Positions 1 through 5,950 of a stretch of 5,950 nucleotides of DNA are shown piece by piece (within the stretch, counting starts at the first letter, position 1; every line of letters starts with the position of its first letter). Source of the stretch: Pseudomonadota bacterium (GTDB lineage Bacteria > Pseudomonadota > Gammaproteobacteria > Burkholderiales > Burkholderiaceae_B); the NCBI GenBank assembly GCA_023432075.1, contig JAEYVD010000079.1, positions 1-5,950 on the forward strand. Direction: 5' to 3'. Both the position numbers and the translations under genes were made by a program. The notes beneath the pieces were generated by a model that did not search any database, was not told the origin of the DNA, and saw only the letters and a program-made list of their open reading frames with translations.

Positions 1-2303
1 TGCGCCAGGCGCAGCACGCATTCCAGAACGCGGATCAGCGTGCGGCGGGTGCCAAGCTGCTGGGCCGGCGTGCCGGTCTGGATCTGCACCTTGGCCAGTT
101 CCAAATACCAGTCGCAGTATTCGTCCCACACGTAGCGGTAGATTGCGTTGGCGATGTTGTCGAAGCGGTAGTCGGCAAACCCGCGCGCGACGTCGGCTTC
201 CAGCGTCTGCATCTGGCTGACGATCCAACGGTCGACGAAGGACAGTTCGCCTTCGTCCGGCACCGACAGGTCATGGCCTTCGGTGTTCATCAGCACGAAA
301 CGCGTGGCGTTCCAGAGCTTGTTGCAGAAATTGCGGTAACCCTCGCAACGCTTCAGGTCGAAGTTGATGTTGCGGCCCAAGGTGGCGTAGGCGGCCATCG
401 TGAAGCGCAGCGCATCGGTGCCATAAGCGGGGATGCCGTCGGGGTACTGGCGGCGCGTGGCCTTTTCGATGGCGCCGGCCTGCTTGGGATTCATCAGGCC
501 GTAGGTGCGCTTGCCCACCAGGCCGTCCAGGTCGATGCCGTCGATCAGGTCCACCGGGTCCAGCGTGTTTCCCTTGGACTTGCTCATCTTCTGGCCGTCG
601 GCGTCGCGAATGAGGCCGTGCACGTAAACGTGCTTGAACGGAATCTGGCCGGTCAGGTGCGTGGTCAGCATGACCATGCGCGCCACCCAGAAGAAGATGA
701 TGTCAAAGCCCGTGACCAGGACGCTGGAAGGCAGGTAGCGCTGCAGGTCCGGCGTGTTTTCCGGCCAGCCCAGCGTCGTGAAGGGCACGAGGCCCGACGA
801 GAACCACGTGTCCAGGACGTCGGGATCGCGCGTGAGCGGGCCCGTGACGCCCGCAGCGCGCGCCTGCTCGATTGCGCCCGCTTCGTCGTGGGCCACGAAC
901 ACCTGGCCGTCTTCCGAATACCAGGCCGGAATCTGGTGACCCCACCAGAGCTGGCGCGAAATGCACCAGTCCTGGATGTTGTTGAGCCACTGGTTGTAGA
1001 TGGTGGTCCAGTTGTCCGGATAGAACTGGATGCGGCCGTCGGCCACGACTTCCAGCGCGACCTCGGTGATGCTTTTGCCCGGGTTCAGCGTGCCTTCGGG
1101 CGCGGGCTTGCTCATGGCGACGAACCACTGGTCGGTCAGCATCGGCTCCAGCACGACGCCGGTGCGGTCGCCCTTGGGCTGCATCATCTTGTGCGGCTCG
1201 ACCTTGACCAGATAACCCTCGGCTTCCAGTTGCGCAACGACCGCCTTGCGGGCCTCGTAGCGTTCCATGCCCTGGAACTGCTTGGGACCGTTTTCGTTGA
1301 TGTGCGCGTCCAGCGTGAAGATCACGATCAGCGGCAGATCGTGGCGCATCGCGCAGGCGTAGTCGTTGAAGTCGTGGGCGCCCGTGATCTTCACGCAGCC
1401 CGTGCCGAATTCAGGGTCGACGAAATCGTCGGCGATGATGGGGATGTTGCGGTCGCAAAGCGGCAGCTCGACTTGCTTGCCCACCAGATGCTGGTAGCGG
1501 GGATCGTCGGGATGCACGCACAGCGCGCCGTCGGCCAGCATGGTTTCCGGGCGCGTCGTGGCGATGGTCATCCCGCGCAGCGTGACGGTCTGGCCGTCCT
1601 TGTCGACGATGGTCTGCGGACCGTCGACGAACGGGTAGAGGATATGCCACATGTGGCCATCGGTCTCTTCGGACTGCACTTCCAGGTCGGACACGGCGGT
1701 GAGCAGCTTGGGATCCCAGTTGACCAGGCGCTTGCCGCGGTAGATCAGTCCCTGTTTATGCAGGCGGACAAACGTTTCCACCACGCCGCGCGACATGCGG
1801 TCGTCCATGGTGAAGTATTCGCGCGGCCAGTCGGCCGAGGCGCCCAGGCGGCGCACCTGTCCGGTGATCGCGCTGCCGGACTTTTCCTTCCATTCCCACA
1901 CCTTCTCGACGAACTTCTCGCGGCCCAGGTCGTGGCGCGAAACCTTTTGCGCGTCGAGCTGTCTTTCAACGACGATCTGCGTGGCGATGCCGGCGTGGTC
2001 GGTGCCAGGAATGAACACGGTGTCGTCGCCCGACATGCGGTGGTAGCGCACCAGACCGTCCATGATGGTCTGGTTGAATGCGTGGCCCATGTGCAGGGTG
2101 CCGGTCACGTTGGGCGGCGGGAATTGGATGACGTAGGGCTGGCTTTCCGTCCCCGTTTTCACGTGCTGGCCGGCGGCGAAGTACCCGCGCTTGTCCCACT
2201 CGGCATACCAGCGGGATTCCAGTTCGGAGGGTTCGAAGCTCTTGGAGAGTTCCGGGGTTTCGCCGGCGATGGGCGCGGCGTTCGGGGGAGCAGCTTGAGT
2301 CAT
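1..2303 (-). CDS. valS: Valyl-tRNA synthetase (ValS), C-terminus cut by left edge
   Basis: This cytosolic class Ia synthetase joins valine to tRNA-Val using ATP, and hydrolyses mischarged Thr-tRNA-Val in a separate editing domain. The visible 767 residues, read from the complement, start [18 protein letters not shown]. The Rossmann-fold signature [13 protein letters not shown] gives the HIGH motif as HMGH at residues 71-74. The CP1 editing domain shows TTRPET at 249-254 and AHDFNDY at 309-315. The typical [15 protein letters not shown] block follows, then KMSKS at 572-576. The start of the anticodon-binding helical domain (KLWNATRFV, then a W-rich [12 protein letters not shown] stretch) runs to the edge. 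Full-length homologues are about 950 residues, so roughly the last 190, including the C-terminal coiled-coil tRNA-binding arm, lie outside. ATG at 2303-2301 is preceded by a weak GGAA ribosome site with a 7-base spacer. The gene is divergent from ndk. Identity is near certain. Confidence 0.98.
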   Translation of the reverse strand, partial: MTQAAPPNAAPIAGETPELSKSFEPSELESRWYAEWDKRGYFAAGQHVKTGTESQPYVIQFPPPNVTGTLHMGHAFNQTIMDGLVRYHRMSGDDTVFIPGTDHAGIATQIVVERQLDAQKVSRHDLGREKFVEKVWEWKEKSGSAITGQVRRLGASADWPREYFTMDDRMSRGVVETFVRLHKQGLIYRGKRLVNWDPKLLTAVSDLEVQSEETDGHMWHILYPFVDGPQTIVDKDGQTVTLRGMTIATTRPETMLADGALCVHPDDPRYQHLVGKQVELPLCDRNIPIIADDFVDPEFGTGCVKITGAHDFNDYACAMRHDLPLIVIFTLDAHINENGPKQFQGMERYEARKAVVAQLEAEGYLVKVEPHKMMQPKGDRTGVVLEPMLTDQWFVAMSKPAPEGTLNPGKSITEVALEVVADGRIQFYPDNWTTIYNQWLNNIQDWCISRQLWWGHQIPAWYSEDGQVFVAHDEAGAIEQARAAGVTGPLTRDPDVLDTWFSSGLVPFTTLGWPENTPDLQRYLPSSVLVTGFDIIFFWVARMVMLTTHLTGQIPFKHVYVHGLIRDADGQKMSKSKGNTLDPVDLIDGIDLDGLVGKRTYGLMNPKQAGAIEKATRRQYPDGIPAYGTDALRFTMAAYATLGRNINFDLKRCEGYRNFCNKLWNATRFVLMNTEGHDLSVPDEGELSFVDRWIVSQMQTLEADVARGFADYRFDNIANAIYRYVWDEYCDWYLELAKVQIQTGTPAQQLGTRRTLIRVLECVLRLA

Positions 2304-2358
2304 TACTAAGTTCCGGCAGACAGGGGCGCCCGGGTAGGAAGCGGGCAGCAAACCGCTC

Positions 2359-2364
2359 ATTTTA
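2359..2364 (-). promoter_or_regulatory. Possible valS -10 box
   Basis: The complement reads TAAAAT, five of six matches to the sigma-70 -10 consensus. It would start transcription near 2352 and give a valS leader of about 50 bases. The hexamer 17 bases upstream (GCTGAG on the minus strand) does not resemble TTGACA, so the call rests on the -10 box and its position alone. Confidence 0.25.
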
Positions 2365-2388
2365 AGATGTAATGCGGTCTTCTCAGCG

Positions 2389-2397
2389 TGTTAGAAT
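2389..2397 (+). promoter_or_regulatory. Possible extended -10 promoter toward ndk
   Basis: TGTTAGAAT reads as an extended -10 element: TG, one base, then TAGAAT, which matches TATAAT at five of six positions. Extended -10 promoters can work without a good -35 box, and none is seen here (GTAATG at a 17-base spacing). Transcription would begin near 2404. The resulting ndk leader would be about 320 bases and would contain every hairpin listed for this region. It lies back to back with the candidate valS -10 box about 25 bases away. Confidence 0.3.
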
Positions 2398-2440
2398 ACC
2401 GGGTTACTGTAAACCTTTTAGAAGTCCCTGAATTCATTGA

Positions 2441-2494
2441 GGATTCCTTCGGAAATGCGTGCTGAATCATTGGATTGGCGCGCAACCGGAATCC
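2441..2494 (+). repeat. Inverted repeat, potential two-part hairpin I
   Basis: GGATTCC at 2441-2447 is the exact reverse complement of GGAATCC at 2488-2494. Inside it, TGCGTGC at 2456-2462 pairs with GCGCGCA at 2478-2484 with one G-U pair, and can extend by up to three more pairs (two of them G-U). The two stems are separated by an asymmetric internal loop. The G-U pairs would become A-C on the other strand, so the fold favours a plus-strand RNA. An alternative pairing exists between GGAAT at 2488-2492 and ATTCC at 2502-2506. Function is unknown. Confidence 0.4.
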
Positions 2495-2517
2495 CGCTGG
2501 CATTCCAGGATGCGTCC

Positions 2518-2544
2518 GACAGGTCGGCAGTGTCGAATCCTGTC
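2518..2544 (+). repeat. Inverted repeat, potential hairpin II
   Basis: GACAGG at 2518-2523 is the exact reverse complement of CCTGTC at 2539-2544. TCG at 2524-2526 can stack on it with CGA at 2534-2536, leaving a 2-base bulge. A competing 12-base near-palindrome, CCGACAGGTCGG at 2516-2527, uses the same left arm. It has no T-tract, so it is not a Rho-independent terminator. Confidence 0.3.
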
Positions 2545-2559
2545 TTGGTCGGTGGTTCA

Positions 2560-2577
2560 GGGTGGCCCGAGACACCC
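2560..2577 (+). repeat. Short inverted repeat, potential hairpin III
   Basis: GGGTG at 2560-2564 pairs with CACCC at 2573-2577 around an 8-base loop. It is a modest GC-rich stem with no following T-run, and is listed because it lies in a row of such structures before ndk. Confidence 0.25.
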
Positions 2578-2614
2578 ATTCGTTTCGGATCTCCTGCGTG
2601 CCAACGGCGCGATG

Positions 2615-2651
2615 GCGCTTGACGTGGCACCGTAGGGTGGCACCCAAGCGC
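2615..2651 (+). repeat. Strong imperfect hairpin IV in the ndk leader
   Basis: GCGCTTG at 2615-2621 pairs perfectly with CAAGCGC at 2645-2651. After a 2x1 internal loop, GTG at 2624-2626 pairs with CAC at 2641-2643. After a G-G mismatch, CACC at 2628-2631 pairs with GGTG at 2636-2639 around the 4-base loop GTAG. That makes 14 Watson-Crick pairs in 37 bases, ending 73 bases before the ndk start codon. No T-tract follows on either strand, so it is not a classical terminator. The direct repeat GTGGCACC (2624-2631 and 2637-2644) lies inside it. An alternative stem with upstream GTGCCA (2598-2603) would disrupt it. A regulatory leader or small-RNA element is possible but unproven. Confidence 0.45.
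2624..2644 (+). repeat. Direct repeat of GTGGCACC
   Basis: Two exact 8-base copies, at 2624-2631 and 2637-2644, are separated by GTAGG, so they are 13 bases apart start to start. Either copy contains TGGCAC, which can pair with GTGCCA at 2598-2603. They may be alternative RNA pairing partners or a tandem protein-binding site; the sequence does not decide. Confidence 0.6.
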
Positions 2652-2713
2652 GGCATCGGCAAGCACAGAGCCCCACCAGGCAATTAACTAGAAACCCGTC
2701 AGAAATCAGTTTT

Positions 2714-2718
2714 CGGAG
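2714..2718 (+). promoter_or_regulatory. Ribosome binding site of ndk
   Basis: CGGAG with a 6-base spacer before ATG at 2725 is the clearest Shine-Dalgarno site in the window. It fixes the ndk start and fits a highly translated gene. Confidence 0.75.
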
Positions 2719-2724
2719 TCCTTT

Positions 2725-3150
2725 ATGTCCATTCAACGCACCCTCTCGATCATCAAGCCCGACGCCGTCGCCAAGAACGTGATCGGCCAGATCGTCGCCC
2801 GTTTCGAGCAAGCCGGCCTGAAGGTCATCGCCGCCCGCCTGACCCAACTGTCGCGCGCCGACGCCGAGCGTTTCTACGCTGTGCACGCCGCCCGCCCCTT
2901 CTTCAAGGACCTGGTCGACTTCATGGTCTCGGGCCCCGTGTTCGTGCAAGTGCTGGAAGGCGAAGACGCCATCCAGAAGAACCGCGACCTGATGGGCGCC
3001 ACGGACCCCAAGAAGGCTGAAGCCGGCACCATCCGCGCCGATTTCGCCGACAGCATCGACGCCAACGCCGTCCACGGCTCCGACGCGCCGGAAACGGCCG
3101 CCGTCGAAGTGGCTTTCTTCTTCCCCGAAATCAACATCCACAGCCGTTAA
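2725..3150 (+). CDS. ndk: Nucleoside diphosphate kinase
   Basis: Ndk moves the gamma-phosphate from ATP to (d)NDPs by a phosphohistidine ping-pong mechanism and so balances NTP and dNTP pools in the cytosol. The 141-residue protein is the normal bacterial length and begins [18 protein letters not shown]. The expected nucleotide-site and catalytic residues are present: K11 (in IIKPDAV), Y51, F59, R87, T93, R104, N114, and the phosphorylated histidine H117 in NAVHGSD. The protein ends in the usual FFFPEI segment. It has no signal peptide or extension. The start is fixed by the CGGAG site and the conserved N-terminus. It is divergent from valS and only 43 bases ahead of rlmN with no evident terminator, so it is probably the first gene of the ndk-rlmN-rodZ-ispG transcript. 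The long, hairpin-rich upstream region could regulate it. Confidence 0.98.
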   Translation: MSIQRTLSIIKPDAVAKNVIGQIVARFEQAGLKVIAARLTQLSRADAERFYAVHAARPFFKDLVDFMVSGPVFVQVLEGEDAIQKNRDLMGATDPKKAEAGTIRADFADSIDANAVHGSDAPETAAVEVAFFFPEINIHSR

Positions 3151-3169
3151 TTTTTGGCTTAAGTTGTTG

Positions 3170-3179
3170 AAAGCGCTTT
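3170..3179. repeat. Perfect 10-base palindrome in the ndk-rlmN gap
   Basis: AAAGCGCTTT is a perfect palindrome 20 bases after the ndk stop and 14 bases before the rlmN start, in the AT-rich 43-base gap, and is followed by AGTTTT. As an RNA hairpin it would have almost no stem once a loop is formed, so a terminator is unlikely. It could be a protein-binding site or chance. Confidence 0.35.
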
Positions 3180-3193
3180 AGTTTTACCTGGTT

Positions 3194-4348
3194 ATGGAAT
3201 CCGTCGAACGAATCAATCTGCTGGGGCTGGACGGCTCCGCCCTGTCCGAATTGGTCGGGCAGTGGGGCGGCAAGCCGTTTCGTGCCCGCCAGTTGCAGCG
3301 CTGGATGCACCAGCGCGGCGCCGATTCGTTCGACGCCATGACCGACCTGGCCCGCGATTTCCGCAGCCAGCTTGCCGCGCATTGCCGCATCGAGGCATTG
3401 CCCGTCAACATCGAGCAGCGCTCGACCGACGGCACGCGCAAGTGGCTGTTCGACGTGGGGCAGGGCAACGCCATCGAAACCGTCTTCATCCCCGAAGACG
3501 ACCGCGGCACGTTGTGCATCTCCAGCCAGGCCGGCTGCGTGGTGAACTGCCGTTTCTGCTCGACCGGGCACCAGGGTTTCAACCGCAACCTGAAGACCAG
3601 CGAAATCATCGGCCAGCTGTGGTGGGCCAAGCGTGTGCTAGAGGCCGACATCGGCACGGCCCGCCTTGAAAGCGCCCGCGCCACCGAAGACACGCGCGTC
3701 ATCAGCAACGTGGTCATGATGGGCATGGGCGAACCCCTGCTCAACTACGACCAGGTCCTGCCCGCGCTGCGCCTGATGCTCGACGACAACGCGTACGGCC
3801 TGTCGCGCCGCCGCGTCACGGTGTCCACGTCGGGCGTCGTGCCCATGATGGACCGCCTGTCGCAAGACTGTCCCGTGGCGCTGGCCGTGTCGCTGCACGC
3901 GCCCAACGACGCGCTGCGCGACGAGCTCGTGCCACTGAACAAGAAGTACCCGCTGAAGGAGCTGCTGGCCGCCTGCGAACGCTATCTGGCGTTTGCGCCC
4001 CGCGACTTCATCACGTTCGAATACTGCATGCTGGACGGCATCAACGACACCGACCAGCACGCCAAGGAATTGATCCACATTGCACGCCAGGTGCGCTGCA
4101 AGCTGAACCTCATTCCGTTCAACCCATTCCCCGCCTCCGGCCTGAAGCGCTCGGCCTCGGCGCGGGTGAAGGTGTTTGCCCAGCGCCTCATGGACGCTGG
4201 CATCATCACCACGGTCCGCAAGACCCGGGGCGACGACATCGATGCGGCTTGCGGCCAACTGGCCGGAGAGGTGCGGGACCGCACTCGGATCACCGAGCGC
4301 AACGCCGCCCAGCGCCAGACCATACCAATTAAACAGGTGCACGCATGA
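3194..4348 (+). CDS. rlmN: Dual-specificity RNA methyltransferase RlmN (radical SAM)
   Basis: RlmN uses two SAM molecules to add a C2-methyl group to A2503 of 23S rRNA and A37 of some tRNAs, supporting translational fidelity. The 384-residue protein has an N-terminal helical RNA-binding region (about 1-90) and a radical SAM barrel. The CX3CX2C cluster motif is C115-VVN-C119-RF-C122, followed by [12 protein letters not shown]108 is seven residues before the first cluster cysteine, as in the family's resolving cysteine. C353 in the C-terminal AACGQL matches the methyl-carrying cysteine. SAM-binding [14 protein letters not shown] lies at 173-186, VSTSGVVP at 210-217 and SLHAPND at 233-239. ATG at 3194 follows an in-frame TAG at 3179 and is the only full-length Met start. 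It has no clear Shine-Dalgarno site, so translation may depend on coupling or be modest. Its TGA overlaps the next ATG. Confidence 0.97.
   Translation: MESVERINLLGLDGSALSELVGQWGGKPFRARQLQRWMHQRGADSFDAMTDLARDFRSQLAAHCRIEALPVNIEQRSTDGTRKWLFDVGQGNAIETVFIPEDDRGTLCISSQAGCVVNCRFCSTGHQGFNRNLKTSEIIGQLWWAKRVLEADIGTARLESARATEDTRVISNVVMMGMGEPLLNYDQVLPALRLMLDDNAYGLSRRRVTVSTSGVVPMMDRLSQDCPVALAVSLHAPNDALRDELVPLNKKYPLKELLAACERYLAFAPRDFITFEYCMLDGINDTDQHAKELIHIARQVRCKLNLIPFNPFPASGLKRSASARVKVFAQRLMDAGIITTVRKTRGDDIDAACGQLAGEVRDRTRITERNAAQRQTIPIKQVHA
4335..4339 (+). promoter_or_regulatory. Ribosome binding site of the rodZ-like gene, inside rlmN
   Basis: AGGTG lies 5 bases before ATG at 4345 and within the last codons of rlmN. 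Together with the ATGA stop/start overlap (4345-4348) it suggests translational coupling of the two genes. Confidence 0.55.
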
Positions 4349-4839
4349 CGCAGGATTTCGCTTCTGCAGTTTCCGACTCGTCCGCTGGCGCCGTGGGCAG
4401 CGTAGGCGCCGCCTTGCGCGGTCTACGCCAGGCCAAGGGCTGGTCGCTCGACGAAGTCTCCAGCCGCATCAAGTTTTCCACCAAGCAGATCGAAGCTCTT
4501 GAAAACGAACAGTGGGACAACCTGCCCACCGGCGTTTCCTTGCGTGGCCTCGTGCGCAACTATGCGCGGCTGCTTGGCGCCGATGCCCAGGCCATCGTCG
4601 ACTCGCTCGATCCCAAGGCCCGCGCCACCGGCCCGGCCAAGCTCAGCCCCAGCTCGCTGCATTCCGCGCACTCCATTCCCCAATCCAGCGCCGACGACGA
4701 CCGCTCGTCCACGTCGTCCTGGGGCTGGCTGATCGCCATCGTGCTGGTGCTTGCCGCCGGAGTGGCGTATGCCTTCTGGCAAGGTTGGCTGCCGCAGCAG
4801 TGGCTGCCCGCCGACTGGCTGCCGAAGCCGACCAAGTAA
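4345..4839 (+). CDS. rodZ: Short RodZ-like protein: HTH domain plus one membrane segment
   Basis: RodZ is a bitopic inner-membrane protein whose cytoplasmic helix-turn-helix domain binds MreB and helps set rod shape. This 164-residue protein has an N-terminal linker (1-18) and a RodZ-type HTH domain (about 19-88: [20 protein letters not shown], then [20 protein letters not shown] and [13 protein letters not shown]). A Ser/Pro/Asp-rich linker (about 89-125) leads to one hydrophobic segment, [20 protein letters not shown] (126-145). The expected topology is N-terminus in, C-terminus out. Only 19 residues follow, carrying W-L-P three times (148-150, 153-155, 158-160). Typical RodZ proteins are about 300 residues or more with a periplasmic beta domain (DUF4115), which is absent. 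The stop is clean, with no remnant of a longer frame noticed downstream. The position before ispG is the classic rodZ location, which supports the symbol. Whether it still serves MreB is inference. Confidence 0.85.
   Translation: MTQDFASAVSDSSAGAVGSVGAALRGLRQAKGWSLDEVSSRIKFSTKQIEALENEQWDNLPTGVSLRGLVRNYARLLGADAQAIVDSLDPKARATGPAKLSPSSLHSAHSIPQSSADDDRSSTSSWGWLIAIVLVLAAGVAYAFWQGWLPQQWLPADWLPKPTK
4786..4830 (+). repeat. Three tandem 15-base repeats encoding W-L-P-x-x
   Basis: Three in-frame 15-base units (4786-4800, 4801-4815, 4816-4830) each begin TGGCTGCC and encode [10 protein letters not shown] and WLPKP at the C-terminus of the RodZ-like protein. The first eight bases are identical in all copies, while the last seven differ. 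This looks like an older tandem duplication or selection on the peptide. Confidence 0.85.
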
Positions 4840-4853
4840 CCCGGTTCCAACCG

Positions 4854-5950
4854 ATGCAAGATTCCTCTCTGCCTTGCCAGGACGCGCCGCCTCCCTCGGT
4901 GGGAGCCGCAGCGCGCCGCGCCACGCGTTCCGTCGCGGTGAAGTGGGGCGATCGTGTCGTGACGGTGGGCGGAGACGCCCCGGTCGTGGTCCAGTCCATG
5001 ACCAACACCGACACCGCGGACGCCATTGCCACCGCGATCCAGGTCAAGGAGCTGGCGCAGGCCGGCTCCGAGCTGGTTCGCATCACCGTGAACACACCCG
5101 AGGCCGCTCGCGAGGTCGTCGCCATCCGCGAGCAGCTCGATCGCATGGGCGTGAACGTGCCGCTGGTGGGAGACTTCCACTACAACGGCCACAAGCTGCT
5201 GACGCAGTTTCCGGAATGCGCCCAGGCGCTGTCCAAGTACCGCATCAACCCCGGCAACATGGGGGGCGGCAAGCGCCGCGACGACAACTTCGCGCAAATG
5301 ATCGAAGTCGCCTGCCGCTATGACAAGCCCGTGCGCATCGGCGTCAACTGGGGCAGCCTCGACCACGAGCTCATGGCGCGCAAGATGGACGAAAACAGCC
5401 GCCGCGCCCAGCCCTGGGAAGCACAGGCCGTCATGCGCGACGCGCTGGTCGTCTCGGCCATCAGCAATGCCCAGCGCGCCGAGGAACTCGGCCTGCGGCG
5501 CGATGCCATCATCCTGTCGTGCAAGGTCAGCCACGTGCAGGATCTCATCGCCGTCTATCGCGATCTGTCCGCCCGTTGCGACTATCCGCTGCATCTGGGC
5601 CTGACCGAAGCCGGCATGGGCAGCAAGGGCATCGTGGCCTCGACCGCCGCGCTTGCCGTGCTGCTGCAGCAGGGCATCGGCGACACCATCCGCATTTCGC
5701 TCACGCCTGAACCGGGCGGAGAGCGCAGCCGCGAGGCCATCGTCGCGCAGGAAATCCTGCAGACCATGGGCCTGCGCGCCTTCACGCCCATGGTCGTCGC
5801 CTGCCCGGGTTGCGGCCGCACCAGCAGCACGTTCTTCCAGGAACTTGCCGACAGCATCCAGTCGTTCCTGCGCCGGCAGATGCCGGTGTGGCGCACGCAG
5901 TATCCCGGCGTCGAATCGATGAACGTCGCGGTGATGGGCTGTGTGGTCAA
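4854..5950 (+). CDS. ispG: 4-hydroxy-3-methylbut-2-enyl diphosphate synthase (IspG/GcpE), C-terminus cut by right edge
   Basis: IspG reduces MEcPP to HMBPP, the second-last step of the MEP isoprenoid pathway, using a [4Fe-4S] cluster in the cytosol. The visible 365 residues begin [16 protein letters not shown], a variable leader, followed by the conserved TIM-barrel start with [10 protein letters not shown]. Further family blocks are [33 protein letters not shown] and [15 protein letters not shown]. The cluster cysteines are C317 and C320 in [13 protein letters not shown], and C363 in MGCVVN, where the window ends just before the expected GPGE. A spacer of about 40 residues between C320 and C363 is like that of E. 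coli. Total length should exceed the 372 residues of E. coli IspG. ATG at 4854 lies 14 bases after the rodZ stop with no good ribosome site. GTG at 4899 is a possible but less likely start. hisS usually follows in this cluster. Confidence 0.97.
   Translation, partial: MQDSSLPCQDAPPPSVGAAARRATRSVAVKWGDRVVTVGGDAPVVVQSMTNTDTADAIATAIQVKELAQAGSELVRITVNTPEAAREVVAIREQLDRMGVNVPLVGDFHYNGHKLLTQFPECAQALSKYRINPGNMGGGKRRDDNFAQMIEVACRYDKPVRIGVNWGSLDHELMARKMDENSRRAQPWEAQAVMRDALVVSAISNAQRAEELGLRRDAIILSCKVSHVQDLIAVYRDLSARCDYPLHLGLTEAGMGSKGIVASTAALAVLLQQGIGDTIRISLTPEPGGERSREAIVAQEILQTMGLRAFTPMVVACPGCGRTSSTFFQELADSIQSFLRRQMPVWRTQYPGVESMNVAVMGCVV

Larger units (their letters stand above)
2304..2724. other. Divergent valS/ndk intergenic region, structured, no convincing gene
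   Basis: These 421 bases separate two divergent genes. The valS-proximal part (about 2355-2425) is AT-richer than the surroundings and holds the best promoter-like hexamers for both strands. The part from 2441 to 2651 is rich in inverted repeats and has four potential hairpins. The last stretch (2652-2724) has no strong secondary structure and ends in the ndk ribosome site. Short ORFs occur on both strands, but none has a recognisable protein, a good ribosome site or credible composition. No tRNA, CRISPR or mobile-element end was seen. The region must contain the promoters of valS and of the ndk operon. It may also contain a long ndk leader or a small RNA. Confidence 0.7.

Noticed and set aside
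273..2309. A 678-residue plus-strand ORF lying wholly over valS
   Set aside because: Its codons are exactly register-aligned with valS codons (position 1 opposite position 3), so a stop would need TTA, CTA or TCA in valS, which are rare in this GC-rich genome. The product is a low-information V/A/H/R/D-rich sequence with no recognisable domain, and valS is unambiguous.
2340..2364. Possible plus-strand terminator: AGCGG paired with CCGCT, then CATTTT
   Set aside because: The stem is only 5 pairs with an 8-base loop and a broken T-run, and no plus-strand gene ends just before it.
2530..2541. tRNA T-arm-like sequence GTGTCGAATCCT
   Set aside because: No acceptor, D or anticodon stems can be built around it; it is only a chance resemblance to GTTCGAATCC.
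2619..2624. TTGACG as a -35 box for ndk
   Set aside because: No -10-like hexamer lies 16-18 bases downstream (ACCCAA region), and the hexamer is part of hairpin IV.
2625..2644. Sigma-54-like promoter, because TGGCAC occurs twice
   Set aside because: The downstream element is wrong: the GC that should lie 10 bases after the GG is displaced in both registers and no TTGC is present.
2357..2683. A 108-residue minus-strand ORF (and overlapping short ORFs on both strands) in the valS/ndk intergenic region
   Set aside because: No recognisable protein, uneven composition, and it crosses the inverted repeats and candidate promoters. Several frames are open at once, as expected in GC-rich noncoding DNA.
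3638..4342. A 234-residue minus-strand ORF over rlmN, and a 194-residue one (2557-3141) over ndk
   Set aside because: Both are codon-aligned antisense shadows of well-supported genes, with no domain and no ribosome site evident.
4560..5594. A 344-residue minus-strand ORF over rodZ and ispG
   Set aside because: It is in the same aligned antisense register as ispG and has shadow-like composition. The sense genes carry all the conserved motifs.
1..5950. Mobile element, CRISPR array, phage, defence or toxin-antitoxin system
   Set aside because: No transposase, integrase, terminal repeats, regularly spaced repeats or accessory genes were found. Every coding stretch is a core gene in a familiar order.

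Overview
The window is a stretch of ordinary housekeeping DNA from a GC-rich betaproteobacterium. The proteins and gene order look most like the Bordetella/Achromobacter group (Alcaligenaceae, Burkholderiales). This placement rests on recognising the proteins by eye; no search was run.

Layout. Positions 1-2303 hold the N-terminal four fifths of valS (valyl-tRNA synthetase) on the minus strand, cut by the left edge. A 421-base divergent intergenic region (2304-2724) follows. The plus strand then carries a tight gene series: ndk (2725-3150), rlmN (3194-4348), a short rodZ-like gene (4345-4839) and ispG (4854 to the right edge, cut just after the third Fe-S cysteine). Gaps are 43 bases (ndk-rlmN), a 4-base ATGA overlap (rlmN-rodZ) and 14 bases (rodZ-ispG), so the four genes are probably one operon. 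No convincing Rho-independent terminator separates them. The order rlmN-(pilW)-rodZ-ispG-hisS is a well-known gammaproteobacterial/betaproteobacterial cluster; here pilW is absent between rlmN and rodZ.

How the genes relate. ValS charges tRNA-Val, Ndk balances NTP/dNTP pools, RlmN methylates 23S rRNA and tRNA, RodZ links MreB to the inner membrane in rod-shaped cells, and IspG makes HMBPP for isoprenoids, including the undecaprenyl carrier of wall synthesis. The theme is translation and growth. RlmN and IspG are both [4Fe-4S] enzymes.

Most interesting parts. First, the intergenic region between 2441 and 2651 holds four successive potential hairpins. The last of these competes with an alternative fold through a duplicated 8-mer, suggesting a structured ndk leader or a small RNA. 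Second, the RodZ homologue is truncated: it ends about 19 residues after its membrane segment in a threefold W-L-P pentapeptide repeat, with no periplasmic domain. I see no CRISPR array, mobile element, tRNA/rRNA gene, phage gene or defence system. The very long antisense ORFs are explained by codon alignment in GC-rich genes.
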